Notes under the pieces: model-generated
The model's input: the letters and a program-made list of their open reading frames with translations, nothing else
Told to the model about the DNA's origin: nothing
Database searches by the model: none
Assembly (NCBI GenBank): GCA_002737725.1
Contig: NSIP01000014.1
Location: 1-64,000 of the forward strand
Source of the DNA: Rhodospirillaceae bacterium
GTDB taxonomy: Bacteria > Pseudomonadota > Alphaproteobacteria > Rhodospirillales > Rhodospirillaceae
Length of the DNA stretch: 64,000 nt
Direction of reading: 5' to 3'
Translations under genes and position numbers: made by a program
Shown: positions 1 to 8,436 of the stretch, one piece after another
Numbering within the stretch: the first letter of the stretch is position 1
Layout of the letters: each line of letters opens with the position of its first letter

Positions 1-318
1 GGCTTTGTTCCAGAATGCTTTATCACTGATGATCTGCGGTCTTATGGCGTGGCTGCTCGCGATCTCGGGATTGAGAAGCGCCATCAGCGCGGTCGATGGC
101 GTAATAACCGAGCAGAAAACTCGAATCAGCCGACACGACGACGAGAACGCAAGATGCAGGGATTCAAAAGCCGGGGATCAGCCCAGCGATTTCTCTCAAC
201 CCACGCCGCCGTCCACAACACCTTCAACGTCCAGCGTCACCTGACATCCGCCCGAACGCACCGCACCTTTCGTGCGGCAGAGATGGAGACTTGGCTATCG
301 GCGGTTGCGGCGGCTTAG
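1..318 (+). CDS. IS6-family transposase, C-terminal part (5' end outside window)
   Basis: The reading frame is already open at base 1 and stops at 318, so only about the last 105 residues are present. They match the end of the DDE domain of IS6/IS26-type transposases: an ITDDLRSYG segment, then GRWRNNRAENSNQPTRRRER, which contains the third catalytic acid (the E of RAEN), then the family tail HAAVHNTFNVQRHLTS. IS6 elements move by replicative cointegrate formation and often flank acquired DNA. The frame is intact as far as visible. I could not identify the right terminal inverted repeat in the roughly 110 bases between its stop and the next gene. Its position at the outer edge of an accessory region fits a transferred segment. 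Confidence 0.85.
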   Translation, partial: GFVPECFITDDLRSYGVAARDLGIEKRHQRGRWRNNRAENSNQPTRRRERKMQGFKSRGSAQRFLSTHAAVHNTFNVQRHLTSARTHRTFRAAEMETWLSAVAAA

Positions 319-431
319 CTAATTGCAGAAACCAGCCTCATTGCGCTTTGCGAGCGTCAACGTGACAATGCCCGCCAGTGGGCCCGCGATTCAAGAATGG
401 GCGACTAAACACTGTCTTCGCACTTTTTCGT

Positions 432-1535
432 TTATCTTCGCCACCACAGAACAAACCCAGTGACGAAAAGGGCCGGGAAGAATAACCCGGCAACAAACAT
501 GATGAGGCGCCCAGGGAGTCCCGCGATGGCACCGCTATGGAGACTAGCGGCAAAATCCGCAGAAAGCAGAGATGTCCACGTCGGTGCAGCCGGGACCGAA
601 ATGCGAATGATACTGCCGTTGAAGCGATTAACGAATACCGTCGTTTGCTTGTCGACAGCGTTCTCACCGGGGGGGAAGACCCTTATGAGGTAAAACGGCT
701 GAGGTCCAAGGGGCCTTAGAATAAACCCCAACCATGTTCCAGGTACGGCAGACAATGCAGAATTAGCGGCTTGTTGCCATGGAATCGTGGGGGCAAGTCC
801 TGCCCGTAGCGTTGCAGCTGGTGGGGCATTGCCTGCGACCAGACCGCTATTAGGACTTTGGGCTGCCGCTGGCGGTGGTCCGCCCGCTGGAGTTGTCATT
901 TTCCAAACAATGGGTGGAACGGTTAAAGCTGAAAGGAAGAGGAATACGAATAAGTAGACCCCACTGGTATTGTGCAGATCCTTAAGAACGCGGCGAGAGC
1001 TCCCATCCCATTTAACAGAAAGCGCCGACTTGAGTGTACCTTTGCGCGGCCACCAGACCACCAACCCAGCGACGAACATGGCCATGAGCAGCAAAGCAAG
1101 AATACCTAACGCGTTCTCACCAATCGAACCAAGCGTCAGATCGCCGTGAAGACGTCGGATCAACGCCATTGAAGATAGGCTGGACCGCGTACCGTTAACT
1201 GACGCCGTATACGGATTAATGAAAATCTGTTTTTCTTCGCCATTGGCATCGCGTAGCGTCACAACAAAAGCTCGCTCGGTAGCGTCATCTACACGAGAAA
1301 CAATGGAGGCTTTCCAGGCTGGATTCGCTTCCTCTGCAGCGGCAACCAGCTGGTCAAGGGGCAAAGGATGGCTTGCCGAGGATATAGTAAAAAGCTTGTC
1401 GTTTAAGGTAACGTCAAGTTCGTCTTCAAAGACGAGAAGAGACCCTGTGATTCCAACAATTACGGTCACAAGGCCAGCAATGATGCCAGTCCACCGGTGA
1501 AAGACGAGCCAGGCATTTTGAGTACCTGCCTTCAA
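432..1535 (-). CDS. PepSY-associated TM helix (PepSY_TM) family membrane protein
   Basis: A 367-residue inner-membrane protein with the usual four-helix layout of PepSY_TM proteins: helices near residues 14-36, 142-162, 192-212 and 343-364, and a large periplasmic loop containing the PepSY-like segment (about 50-120). The family signatures FHRWTG, RRLHGDL and DLHNTSGVY are present; the histidines in them are thought to bind haem in relatives. Members are commonly coupled to TonB receptors and linked to reduction of iron from imported siderophores, and here the gene lies directly downstream of a TonB receptor on the same strand. No ATG fits the frame: the likely start is TTG at 1535, with an in-frame stop shortly upstream. 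The start is therefore uncertain, the family assignment is not. Confidence 0.82.
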   Translation of the reverse strand: MKAGTQNAWLVFHRWTGIIAGLVTVIVGITGSLLVFEDELDVTLNDKLFTISSASHPLPLDQLVAAAEEANPAWKASIVSRVDDATERAFVVTLRDANGEEKQIFINPYTASVNGTRSSLSSMALIRRLHGDLTLGSIGENALGILALLLMAMFVAGLVVWWPRKGTLKSALSVKWDGSSRRVLKDLHNTSGVYLFVFLFLSALTVPPIVWKMTTPAGGPPPAAAQSPNSGLVAGNAPPAATLRAGLAPTIPWQQAANSALSAVPGTWLGFILRPLGPQPFYLIRVFPPGENAVDKQTTVFVNRFNGSIIRISVPAAPTWTSLLSADFAASLHSGAIAGLPGRLIMFVAGLFFPALFVTGFVLWWRR

Positions 1536-1645
1536 ACGCCATTCTCCATATTCGCTGTCCCCTCTTTAATCCGTCGATAACTCCTGACCGATTTTCTGGA
1601 CCAGCCGCAAACAATCAAGCTACTGCACGTTTGACCATCGAGCCC

Positions 1646-4093
1646 CTAAAATCGGTAAGACGCCCGCACCCCGCCACGGACTGGCTCTGGTGATTGAAAA
1701 CTGTTTGACCTGCTGCCAGGTGATGTAAAGAAGGCAAAGAAGTCGCCCTGGGCAAATCCACTCTTGATCGTCTTTTCATCGAACACGTTGTCCACATATC
1801 CAGTAATGGACCACGCCTCCGAATCAAGCGTCAAGCGCAGATCAACGTTGGCAAATCCGCCAAACCATTGACCATTGAATTCGTCAAAGTACCGCTTGCT
1901 CTGATATTGGGCGGCAACCTCGGCGATTAATTCCATTCCATTCTCCAACGGCTGGGTGAATGCAATTGAGCCGCTGAACGCATGCTTCGGCGCACGCTCT
2001 AACTTATTGCCCGCCAAGTTCAGTTTGCATTGTGTGCTTTGGGCGCCAGTCCCGATTTCGACAATCTCGCACTCTCCCGCGTAAGCGATACTTGATGCGG
2101 TACGTGTGAAGACATTGAATTCCGTGTATTTCGCATCCAGATGCGTATATGCGGCGTTCAAACGCAACTGGTCGGTCACCGCAAGCGTTGTGTCGAGCTC
2201 AAGGCCATAGACGCGAGCACCGCCTGCATTGGAGACAACACCCCGAAAGCCCGATGCTGTGGTCGGGTCTACCACAGTACTCGAAACCTGCTTGTCTTTG
2301 TAGTCCATGTAGAACGCAGCGGGATTGAAGATGGCTTTGCCGTCCAGCCAAGACGTCTTGGCGCCAACCTCGTAATTCCAAAGCTTTTCGGGCGAATAAA
2401 TATTATCGACTAAACGATTGAACACCCCAACGGTCGAAATCCCGCCAGGCTTCACGCCCTTTGCCGCGCTTGCATACAAAAGTGCGTCATCGGTCGCTTT
2501 GAATTGAGCAAAAACTTTTGGTGCAAAGTAATCTTGGGAGAGCGGCAAGCCCTTAGGGCCCGGAGCGCCCGGCGCAGTGCGTACAGGCGTTGTGCCAACG
2601 CCGGTGCCAATTTGGCTTGTCGGAAAACCATAAACGAAATCTTCCCAATACTGCCGCGCTTCAACACCAACAGCGAATTGCGACGTGACATCGTACTCAA
2701 GAATTCCATACAGCGACTTATGCTCTGTATTTCGACTTTCGCCAGTCGACGTAATCGCTGGGTTGTTTGCGAGAATATTGTTGAGCCCAGCGGAAGCAGT
2801 TGGTGTTGTAAGCAAAATAGCGTAGCTGCGATTCGCTTGCGTTGCCTTTTCTTGCCAAAATAATCCGCCCGCCATCCAGCGCACGCCGTCGCCGTCGAGA
2901 TGAGAAATCCGAAAATCCTCACTAACCTGCTGGGTCCAACCATCCGTAAAGAATTCGAAGGCTGACGGCAGTGGTTCGCCGATGCCGCCCGGCGCAGGCA
3001 ACGTTACTGCAACGGGTTTTGCGCCATATCCATCGATGTCTTGGAAGACTGTCGACTTCGCATGGAGATAAGCTGTGGTTGACTCAATCGTAGCCACACC
3101 AATGTCGTATTCGGCATGAACGCGACCAAACACTGTATCGAGTGAGGCGCCTGGGTAATCAGTTAGTGTTTTTGGGTTTAAACTCACGCGCACAGTGCGA
3201 TCGGGTTTAAATTCGCCTGGGGCTGGCCCCAGTATCGATGCAGGGATCGTGAAATTCCCAATGCGCCGTCCAGATACGCTTGACGGCAACGGGACCGTCA
3301 CAGAGGACTTGTTTACAGACCCTATCTGCAAGTAAGGCTGCTGTTCCGTGTCATTCTCGCTGTAACTCAGGGATGCAACCAAGCGGAACTCATCATTCGG
3401 GGTCGCCAATGCGGTCAGTGTGCCTTGAGCGCTTTCATAACCACCCAGGTTTTTCCCAGAGACTGTGTTTTCATGATAACCGTCAGCGCGAGAATAGGCC
3501 GCGTAGCCACGCAGTCCGAGTTTCTCGCCAGCGACGGGACCTGAAGCAGATCCTGCAATTTCGTATGTGCCATGGGAGGCAACAGTGCCGCTGACTTTGC
3601 TTTCGAACTCTGGGCCAGATGTTCTCGTGATGTAATTAATTGCCCCGCCAAATGCGACACGGCCGTAAAGGGCGCTTTGCGGTCCCTTCACGACTTCAAT
3701 TCTCTCGACATCGAGAAGACGAAGATTGAGAAGCGTTCCGCCACCGGCTGTCGTGACAGCTTCGGTTGAGACGTCGACGCCATCAATCAACACCCCAATC
3801 GGCGGGCGACCGCGGGTGGCCGGTAAACCGCGAATCGTCGGGCGTGTATCCTGGGCGCTGAAACCTTGTTCGAAGATAAGGCTTGGCGTCAGCTTTGCGA
3901 TGTCGTCGATCCGGGTAATACCGGCTCGCTCAATGTCAGTGGCAGTAAATGCAGTAACCGAGAGAGGAATTTCCTGGAGTGTTTCGGCTCGCTTACGCGC
4001 CGTCACGACGATCTCTTCAATTTGCGCGCTTGCAGACTCAATTCCGAGAGCTGTTGCCGAGAGCAAACCTAGCAAAATTTTTCCGCGCTTCAT
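1646..4093 (-). CDS. TonB-dependent outer-membrane receptor
   Basis: 815 residues with a Sec signal peptide ending at SASA-Q, a TonB-box-like IEEIVVTARKR just after it, a plug domain (about residues 40-165, including IPLSVTAF, RGLPATRGR, RIEVVKGPQSALYGR and GGAINYIT), and a beta-barrel ending in the C-terminal aromatic residue (SYRF) needed for outer-membrane insertion. It imports an unknown ligand using TonB energy. It sits between a DUF1838 gene and a PepSY_TM gene, all leftward, suggesting one transcription unit. It is a paralogue of the receptor at 40.8 kb: both have the unusual QDTR...RGL..TRGR plug signature. The substrate cannot be inferred; siderophores, glycans or aromatic compounds are all possible. 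Confidence 0.93.
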   Translation of the reverse strand: MKRGKILLGLLSATALGIESASAQIEEIVVTARKRAETLQEIPLSVTAFTATDIERAGITRIDDIAKLTPSLIFEQGFSAQDTRPTIRGLPATRGRPPIGVLIDGVDVSTEAVTTAGGGTLLNLRLLDVERIEVVKGPQSALYGRVAFGGAINYITRTSGPEFESKVSGTVASHGTYEIAGSASGPVAGEKLGLRGYAAYSRADGYHENTVSGKNLGGYESAQGTLTALATPNDEFRLVASLSYSENDTEQQPYLQIGSVNKSSVTVPLPSSVSGRRIGNFTIPASILGPAPGEFKPDRTVRVSLNPKTLTDYPGASLDTVFGRVHAEYDIGVATIESTTAYLHAKSTVFQDIDGYGAKPVAVTLPAPGGIGEPLPSAFEFFTDGWTQQVSEDFRISHLDGDGVRWMAGGLFWQEKATQANRSYAILLTTPTASAGLNNILANNPAITSTGESRNTEHKSLYGILEYDVTSQFAVGVEARQYWEDFVYGFPTSQIGTGVGTTPVRTAPGAPGPKGLPLSQDYFAPKVFAQFKATDDALLYASAAKGVKPGGISTVGVFNRLVDNIYSPEKLWNYEVGAKTSWLDGKAIFNPAAFYMDYKDKQVSSTVVDPTTASGFRGVVSNAGGARVYGLELDTTLAVTDQLRLNAAYTHLDAKYTEFNVFTRTASSIAYAGECEIVEIGTGAQSTQCKLNLAGNKLERAPKHAFSGSIAFTQPLENGMELIAEVAAQYQSKRYFDEFNGQWFGGFANVDLRLTLDSEAWSITGYVDNVFDEKTIKSGFAQGDFFAFFTSPGSRSNSFQSPEPVRGGVRASYRF

Positions 4094-4195
4094 TGACGTC
4101 CCCTAAATTCGATCGACAGTGCCGGTAGTGGTATAGGTATGTTACGTTTTGATGCAATCCATTGGAACTGGAGCCTAAAAAATAGTCGCTGAGCG

Positions 4196-4221
4196 ATCAT
4201 GGCGGCGGCTATAGCCATGAT
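4196..4221. repeat. 8-bp perfect inverted repeat between DUF1838 gene and TonB receptor gene
   Basis: ATCATGGC and GCCATGAT flank a 10-base loop in the 160-base gap between two leftward genes. There is no T-tract on the leftward strand, so it does not look like a simple terminator. It could be an mRNA processing or attenuation hairpin that gives the receptor and the upstream enzymes different expression levels, or a protein-binding site. Confidence 0.45.
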
Positions 4222-4254
4222 TTTAGTGTGCATTATGTCGGAGCTAAATTGCGG

Positions 4255-5163
4255 CTACGGCAAGCGACCTGCAGCCTTGAGCCGCTTAGCCATGGCTGAC
4301 GGCCCCTGATCGAACTCGGGCGACCTATCGAAGATATCGGCGTAATCTTTGGTTACCTTAGCCATGTAATCTTTTGGCAGGCTTTCCCAAGATCGAACTT
4401 TATAACCTGTCGCGTGCCACAACATATGCCCAGGCTGATCGGGCATTTCCATCCATGGATACCAGTTCATGAGAACGTGCCCCGCAAAGTGACATGGCGC
4501 CCACGATGTCTTTTGATCCATGACCTCAGAGTAACGGGAGAAGAAAGATTGCATTGAGCCAGAGGGCGGTTGACGTAGCTCCGCTGGCCATTTGATCTCG
4601 CCACGAAAAGACAAATCATCTTCGATCAATGAGATGTCCATATCAAATCTCGAGTCTTTATAGAACTCTGGATAGGCTTGGCGAACAATATTGATAAAGA
4701 CGCCGTCCTCTGAAACCTCAGACCCCTCAGGTACGCGACTGACGTAATGGTTTATTTTGTTGGTCTTTCCCGTCAGAGGATTTTTAAACTCCGTCAGAAT
4801 TTCGTCTGTTTCATAGTCGCACAAAAAATTTATGAGCGAATTGTAACGAAGAAATTTTGTATCTGAGATGGGTTTGGTCCACTGATGTTCACACCCTTTA
4901 AACCGTAGTATTGGCACGGGTGTTCTGCCTGGTACATAGGCTGCAATGACGCCACGAGTGCGCCAAATCACCTTCTCTTCCACCAAGCTTCCCTGAGCCT
5001 TCATGAATGCCCGAACACGATCGGCGCGCGCCATTCTCGAAAGGCGATCTGATTCTTGAGCTGCGCGTGCGGCGCTAGGAGCAAGCAAAGCTCCTACACT
5101 AAATGCCGCACCCATTAACACCTCTCCAAGATCTCGACGTGACATCCCATCCGGCAGCATCAT
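4255..5163 (-). CDS. DUF1838 family protein with Tat signal
   Basis: 302 residues. The N-terminus (SRRDLGEVLMGAAFSVGALL then an APSAARA cleavage region) is a twin-arginine signal, so the protein is probably exported folded to the periplasm. The body has the DUF1838 pattern: a W-R-x-x-G segment, a YETDEILTEFKNPLTGK segment resembling the family's conserved DPxTGExLxxWxNPxTGE line, and a tryptophan/histidine-rich C-terminal half. The family has no established function as far as I know. An AAAGGAT-like ribosome site precedes the ATG at 5163. The nitrilase-fold gene ends 27 bases upstream, so the two are very likely cotranscribed. A second, more diverged exported protein of this general type lies at 54 kb. 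Confidence 0.75.
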   Translation of the reverse strand: MMLPDGMSRRDLGEVLMGAAFSVGALLAPSAARAAQESDRLSRMARADRVRAFMKAQGSLVEEKVIWRTRGVIAAYVPGRTPVPILRFKGCEHQWTKPISDTKFLRYNSLINFLCDYETDEILTEFKNPLTGKTNKINHYVSRVPEGSEVSEDGVFINIVRQAYPEFYKDSRFDMDISLIEDDLSFRGEIKWPAELRQPPSGSMQSFFSRYSEVMDQKTSWAPCHFAGHVLMNWYPWMEMPDQPGHMLWHATGYKVRSWESLPKDYMAKVTKDYADIFDRSPEFDQGPSAMAKRLKAAGRLP

Positions 5164-5190
5164 TTTCCTATCCTTTTCTATAAACTTCGA

Positions 5191-7269
5191 TCAAATCGGG
5201 ATAAATTCTCCGTCCATCTTCTTCAGGTCAGTCAACGACGTTGGAAGCTTTTTGGTCGCGCGTGACTTTTCCTCGTGAACGACAGCGGGCTCGACTGCAA
5301 TTCCTTCGGGCGCAACAAAAATGCCGCGTTGGTAATAGCTTTTCAGAACTTTCTTGAGTTGAGCGAAGCCGAGATAGGGGTTTTCGAGTGGGTTTGGGCC
5401 CCAGAGATTATTCGCAAGCCCAACGCTCTGTGCGTATTGGTCAACATATGTCGCCGGATCGTCCCAAATCACCAGGTTTGTCAGTGGGTTTGCGCGCGCG
5501 CGCCGCAACGATTTGAGATCAATGTTGCCTTGTAATATGCATGGCCCTGATCCGTCAGCAACGCCCTGGATAGAGCCATCAAAGTTCACAATTTTTGTAT
5601 GCCCTCGCATTTGTGTCGAGGGTACGCCCACATCGGCAGGATTGAAGTAGATGCCACCGGGCATCGCCGACAAAATGTATGCTGTATTTTCGAAGGCACG
5701 GGTTTGACGTGCCAAATCCCAACCGAGCCGACCCGATCCATGCCCTTCAGATGATGGATGGATGATGACCTCGGCTCCATACTTCGTAAGCATTCGGGCA
5801 ACTTCTGGATGCGCCTGATCAAAACAGACCATAGTGGCGAGTCGGCCAAGTGGCGTATTGGCAACCGGGAACAAAAAATCATAACCGAATGCATCGAGAT
5901 AGCGATCATAAACGCTGCTGGGCGTGGTATCGGGTAACGACCCCCAGACGTCGGCGCATTGAATTTTTCGGTATCGATGAATGAGATCACCGGAATCATT
6001 CAGAATGAAGGCGGAATTGAACACATGCCCCGGCAATTTGTCATCGATCTCAAAAGAGGAGCCAGCAACATAGGTTTTGTGCTTCAGCGCAAAATCCTGA
6101 AGCAACTCAAGTTCTGGGCCAGGATACCGAACAGCCAACCGCTGCAATGTAATGGGCGAACGATATCCATGACCTCCCTGGCCGGTCATGAAAAATTCGC
6201 CGAACACGACAAGCCTAACAGCAGGATTCGACGCCAGTCGGGCTGGGAGTTTCATCGCCTCGATGATATTATCGCGGCGGATCTCATCGACATTGCTATC
6301 TCGTTGGATAATTTTTTTGATGTTCTGTGTCAGCAAGACATCATAATGATCGACCGCACCCGGTGGCGGCGGTGGGAAATCGCCAGCAGCCGCCAAACGT
6401 TCTTTTGCTTCCCCGACCCACGAATTCGTTGATCTTGGCTGAGGCGAAACCGCAGTTTGTTTTTGCGCAAGCTTCTTATAGCCGTCAGCGAACAAGTTTG
6501 CGCGCAAGTGCAAGGGCTGAACAGAGAAAATAGAATGGCGTCTGCGACGCAGCTTTTCGATGTCGACGTCAGGGAAGATGGCGCCCTCCCCGCCCTGTGC
6601 CTCCGTGCCTTTCGCCATCCAATCAACCACGCCAGACATCGATGGGCGGCGTTGGCCATTTGGGCCATTCGCCGCTGATGCTGTGGCAATATAGACGGTG
6701 TTCTCGAAAGCACGCGCAACCCGCGCATTTCGGCGTGACACGAAAAGATGATCATTCGCTTCGATAGTCGGGTGAAGAATGATCTCGGCCCCGGACCAGA
6801 CCAGACTGCGCGCATAATGGGGAAACAGGAGGTCTTCACTCGTGAGCAGTCCAATTTGTCCCATTGGCGTTCGTGCTACGGGAAAACGTGCCACCGTACC
6901 AAGAGAACATATTTCACCATCGACAAAGCCCTCAATAAGGGACGGTGAAATCTTTGGCATTACGAGCAGAGAATTTCCATCGGCGTCGAAAATAAATCCA
7001 ACTACGTGATGACCGACCCGGCCTTCACCTTGTACTCGCGCAGCACCAGCAACGTAACAGGCTGACTTCTTGGCGATTGCGCCAATCGCAGATTGAAGAT
7101 CAGGTAACTCTGGCGGCAGGGGGATCTGCTCGGCGAGCGGCAACAGAACTAATGGTCCTGCCAATCCCAATGGATTACGGCGGCGCCAGGTGGCCGCCAA
7201 AGAACAAATTTCAGCATTAACCTCATCATAGGAGATCGTCGACCATGATTTTTGTGAAAGAACTAGCAT
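5191..7269 (-). CDS. Tandem nitrilase-superfamily (CN hydrolase) protein, N-terminal domain lacking catalytic Cys
   Basis: 692 residues, about twice the usual nitrilase-fold length, made of two carbon-nitrogen hydrolase domains. The C-terminal domain (about 310-600) keeps the full Glu-Lys-Cys triad: E358 in VVFGEFF, K435 in HRYRKIQ, C482 in MVCFDQAHPE. The N-terminal domain (about 1-240) keeps E47 and K106 but has Ser144 (LLTSEDLLFP) where the nucleophilic Cys should be, so it is probably catalytically dead or altered. Both domains retain the ARAFENT / TRAFENT helix. The enzyme should hydrolyse an amide, carbamoyl or nitrile C-N bond; substrate unknown. No signal peptide is visible, so it is probably cytoplasmic. 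A clear AGGAG site precedes the ATG. It is the first gene of the leftward block, divergent from the IclR regulator. Confidence 0.85.
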   Translation of the reverse strand: MLVLSQKSWSTISYDEVNAEICSLAATWRRRNPLGLAGPLVLLPLAEQIPLPPELPDLQSAIGAIAKKSACYVAGAARVQGEGRVGHHVVGFIFDADGNSLLVMPKISPSLIEGFVDGEICSLGTVARFPVARTPMGQIGLLTSEDLLFPHYARSLVWSGAEIILHPTIEANDHLFVSRRNARVARAFENTVYIATASAANGPNGQRRPSMSGVVDWMAKGTEAQGGEGAIFPDVDIEKLRRRRHSIFSVQPLHLRANLFADGYKKLAQKQTAVSPQPRSTNSWVGEAKERLAAAGDFPPPPPGAVDHYDVLLTQNIKKIIQRDSNVDEIRRDNIIEAMKLPARLASNPAVRLVVFGEFFMTGQGGHGYRSPITLQRLAVRYPGPELELLQDFALKHKTYVAGSSFEIDDKLPGHVFNSAFILNDSGDLIHRYRKIQCADVWGSLPDTTPSSVYDRYLDAFGYDFLFPVANTPLGRLATMVCFDQAHPEVARMLTKYGAEVIIHPSSEGHGSGRLGWDLARQTRAFENTAYILSAMPGGIYFNPADVGVPSTQMRGHTKIVNFDGSIQGVADGSGPCILQGNIDLKSLRRARANPLTNLVIWDDPATYVDQYAQSVGLANNLWGPNPLENPYLGFAQLKKVLKSYYQRGIFVAPEGIAVEPAVVHEEKSRATKKLPTSLTDLKKMDGEFIPI

Positions 7270-7390
7270 TTTTCAATCTCCTATGACGGCGCTCATATGA
7301 TCAAAGATATCCTAGAGGCCTTCTAAGCCATCGTCACAATGGCTGGCGTTTTAAAGACTGCAAACGCGAGCCAACGAAAATCTTGACCAA

Positions 7391-7420
7391 CTAACTTACT
7401 AATAAATCAGTAAATGTTAG
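7391..7420. promoter_or_regulatory. Candidate IclR-type operator in divergent intergenic region
   Basis: The 258-base gap between the divergent nitrilase-fold and IclR genes contains nested inverted repeats: outer arms CTAAC (7391-7395) and GTTAG (7416-7420), inner arms TTACT (7396-7400) and AGTAA (7409-7413), with an 8-base AT-rich centre. An imperfect two-part palindrome of about 30 bases in an AT-rich divergent promoter is the expected setting for an IclR-family operator controlling both directions. This is inference from symmetry and position only. Confidence 0.5.
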
Positions 7421-7528
7421 ACATGGGCTCTTGCATAGTTCTCGTGTTTATTTGATCGGCTGGCGATTATACTTAAGCTACATCTGACTAGTTGCGCCCA
7501 AGATGACACATTGGAGCTCTAAAATCAT

Positions 7529-8311
7529 ATGGCCAGAATAAAGCCTTTAGAGGGCTTAGAACGCGCACTGAGTGTATTGCGAGTTTTAAACCAACATGTT
7601 GGAGCGACGGTCTCAGAGCTCGCACGCCTTACAGGCATGCCGCGCGCTGCCGTAAATAGATACATCGTTACATTCATTAATTTGGGGTACGTGTTTCAAT
7701 CAAAGCCAGGCAGTGGCCTTCGCGTGAGCGTGCGAGCATTAGAACTCTCGCGTGGCGCCCGAACTGACTATTGGGTCACGACAGTAGCGCTGCCCGAATT
7801 GAGCGCGTTGTGCCACGACATTGGCTGGCCCATTGGTCTGGAAAGTATAGTCGCAGCTCGACTGGCGATTCTAGTCAACACAGATGCGATTTCACCTTTC
7901 GTTGCGAAGCCACTTGATCAACAAGTCACCTTTCCCCTGATCGGGCGCGCTTCAGGGCATGTGCTGCTGGCGTTCACAAATGCCGAGACCCGCGAAGACC
8001 TATTAAAATGCGCACTTGCCGATGACTCAGCCCTGTTGACGCGCGCGGGAATGACGGTGAATAAATTAATGGAGAAATTGAGAAATGTCATCGAACTCGG
8101 TTACGATACTCAACGTGTTTCGCGTGCGAATTGGGTGGTCTTGGCCGTCCCTATCCTGACTGTTGGACAAGCGCGGTTTTCTCTCTCGGTGAGATTCAGA
8201 TCGAATGCCATACCCTTGGAACGCGCCATCGCGCGATTCATACCGAAACTCATTAAAACGTCCCAGGCGATCGCCAAGCATGTATCTGGATTTGATCAAA
8301 CAATAACCTAG
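7529..8311 (+). CDS. IclR-family transcriptional regulator
   Basis: 260 residues with an N-terminal winged helix-turn-helix (about 10-70; SALSVLRVLNQH-type first helix, TVSELARLTGMPRAAVNRYI recognition region, then the wing) and a C-terminal IclR effector domain (about 85-250). IclR proteins are dimers that bind palindromic operators and respond to small aromatic or organic acids, often controlling adjacent catabolic genes. It is divergent from the nitrilase/DUF1838/TonB block and 125 bases upstream of the solute-binding protein, so it may regulate both. ATG at 7529 is the first start in frame with the domain. The conserved Cys often seen near the IclR effector C-terminus is not evident. Confidence 0.87.
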   Translation: MARIKPLEGLERALSVLRVLNQHVGATVSELARLTGMPRAAVNRYIVTFINLGYVFQSKPGSGLRVSVRALELSRGARTDYWVTTVALPELSALCHDIGWPIGLESIVAARLAILVNTDAISPFVAKPLDQQVTFPLIGRASGHVLLAFTNAETREDLLKCALADDSALLTRAGMTVNKLMEKLRNVIELGYDTQRVSRANWVVLAVPILTVGQARFSLSVRFRSNAIPLERAIARFIPKLIKTSQAIAKHVSGFDQTIT

Positions 8312-8436
8312 GACCGATCGCAATCTTCGGCCAGCAGCCGACGCGCGAGAAACAATCGCGACGCACATAGACCTGCGCTGCAAAAGCCATTAGACGCGCT
8401 TGGGGATGCAGCGAAAATAAAAAAGGAGCTGCCACT

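Noticed and set aside
378-386. GTGGGCCCG shared with the tRNA-Ile2 3' end (19572-19580), as a possible attachment repeat
   Set aside because: Only nine bases of a GC-rich word and lies inside the accessory region; too short to claim an att site.
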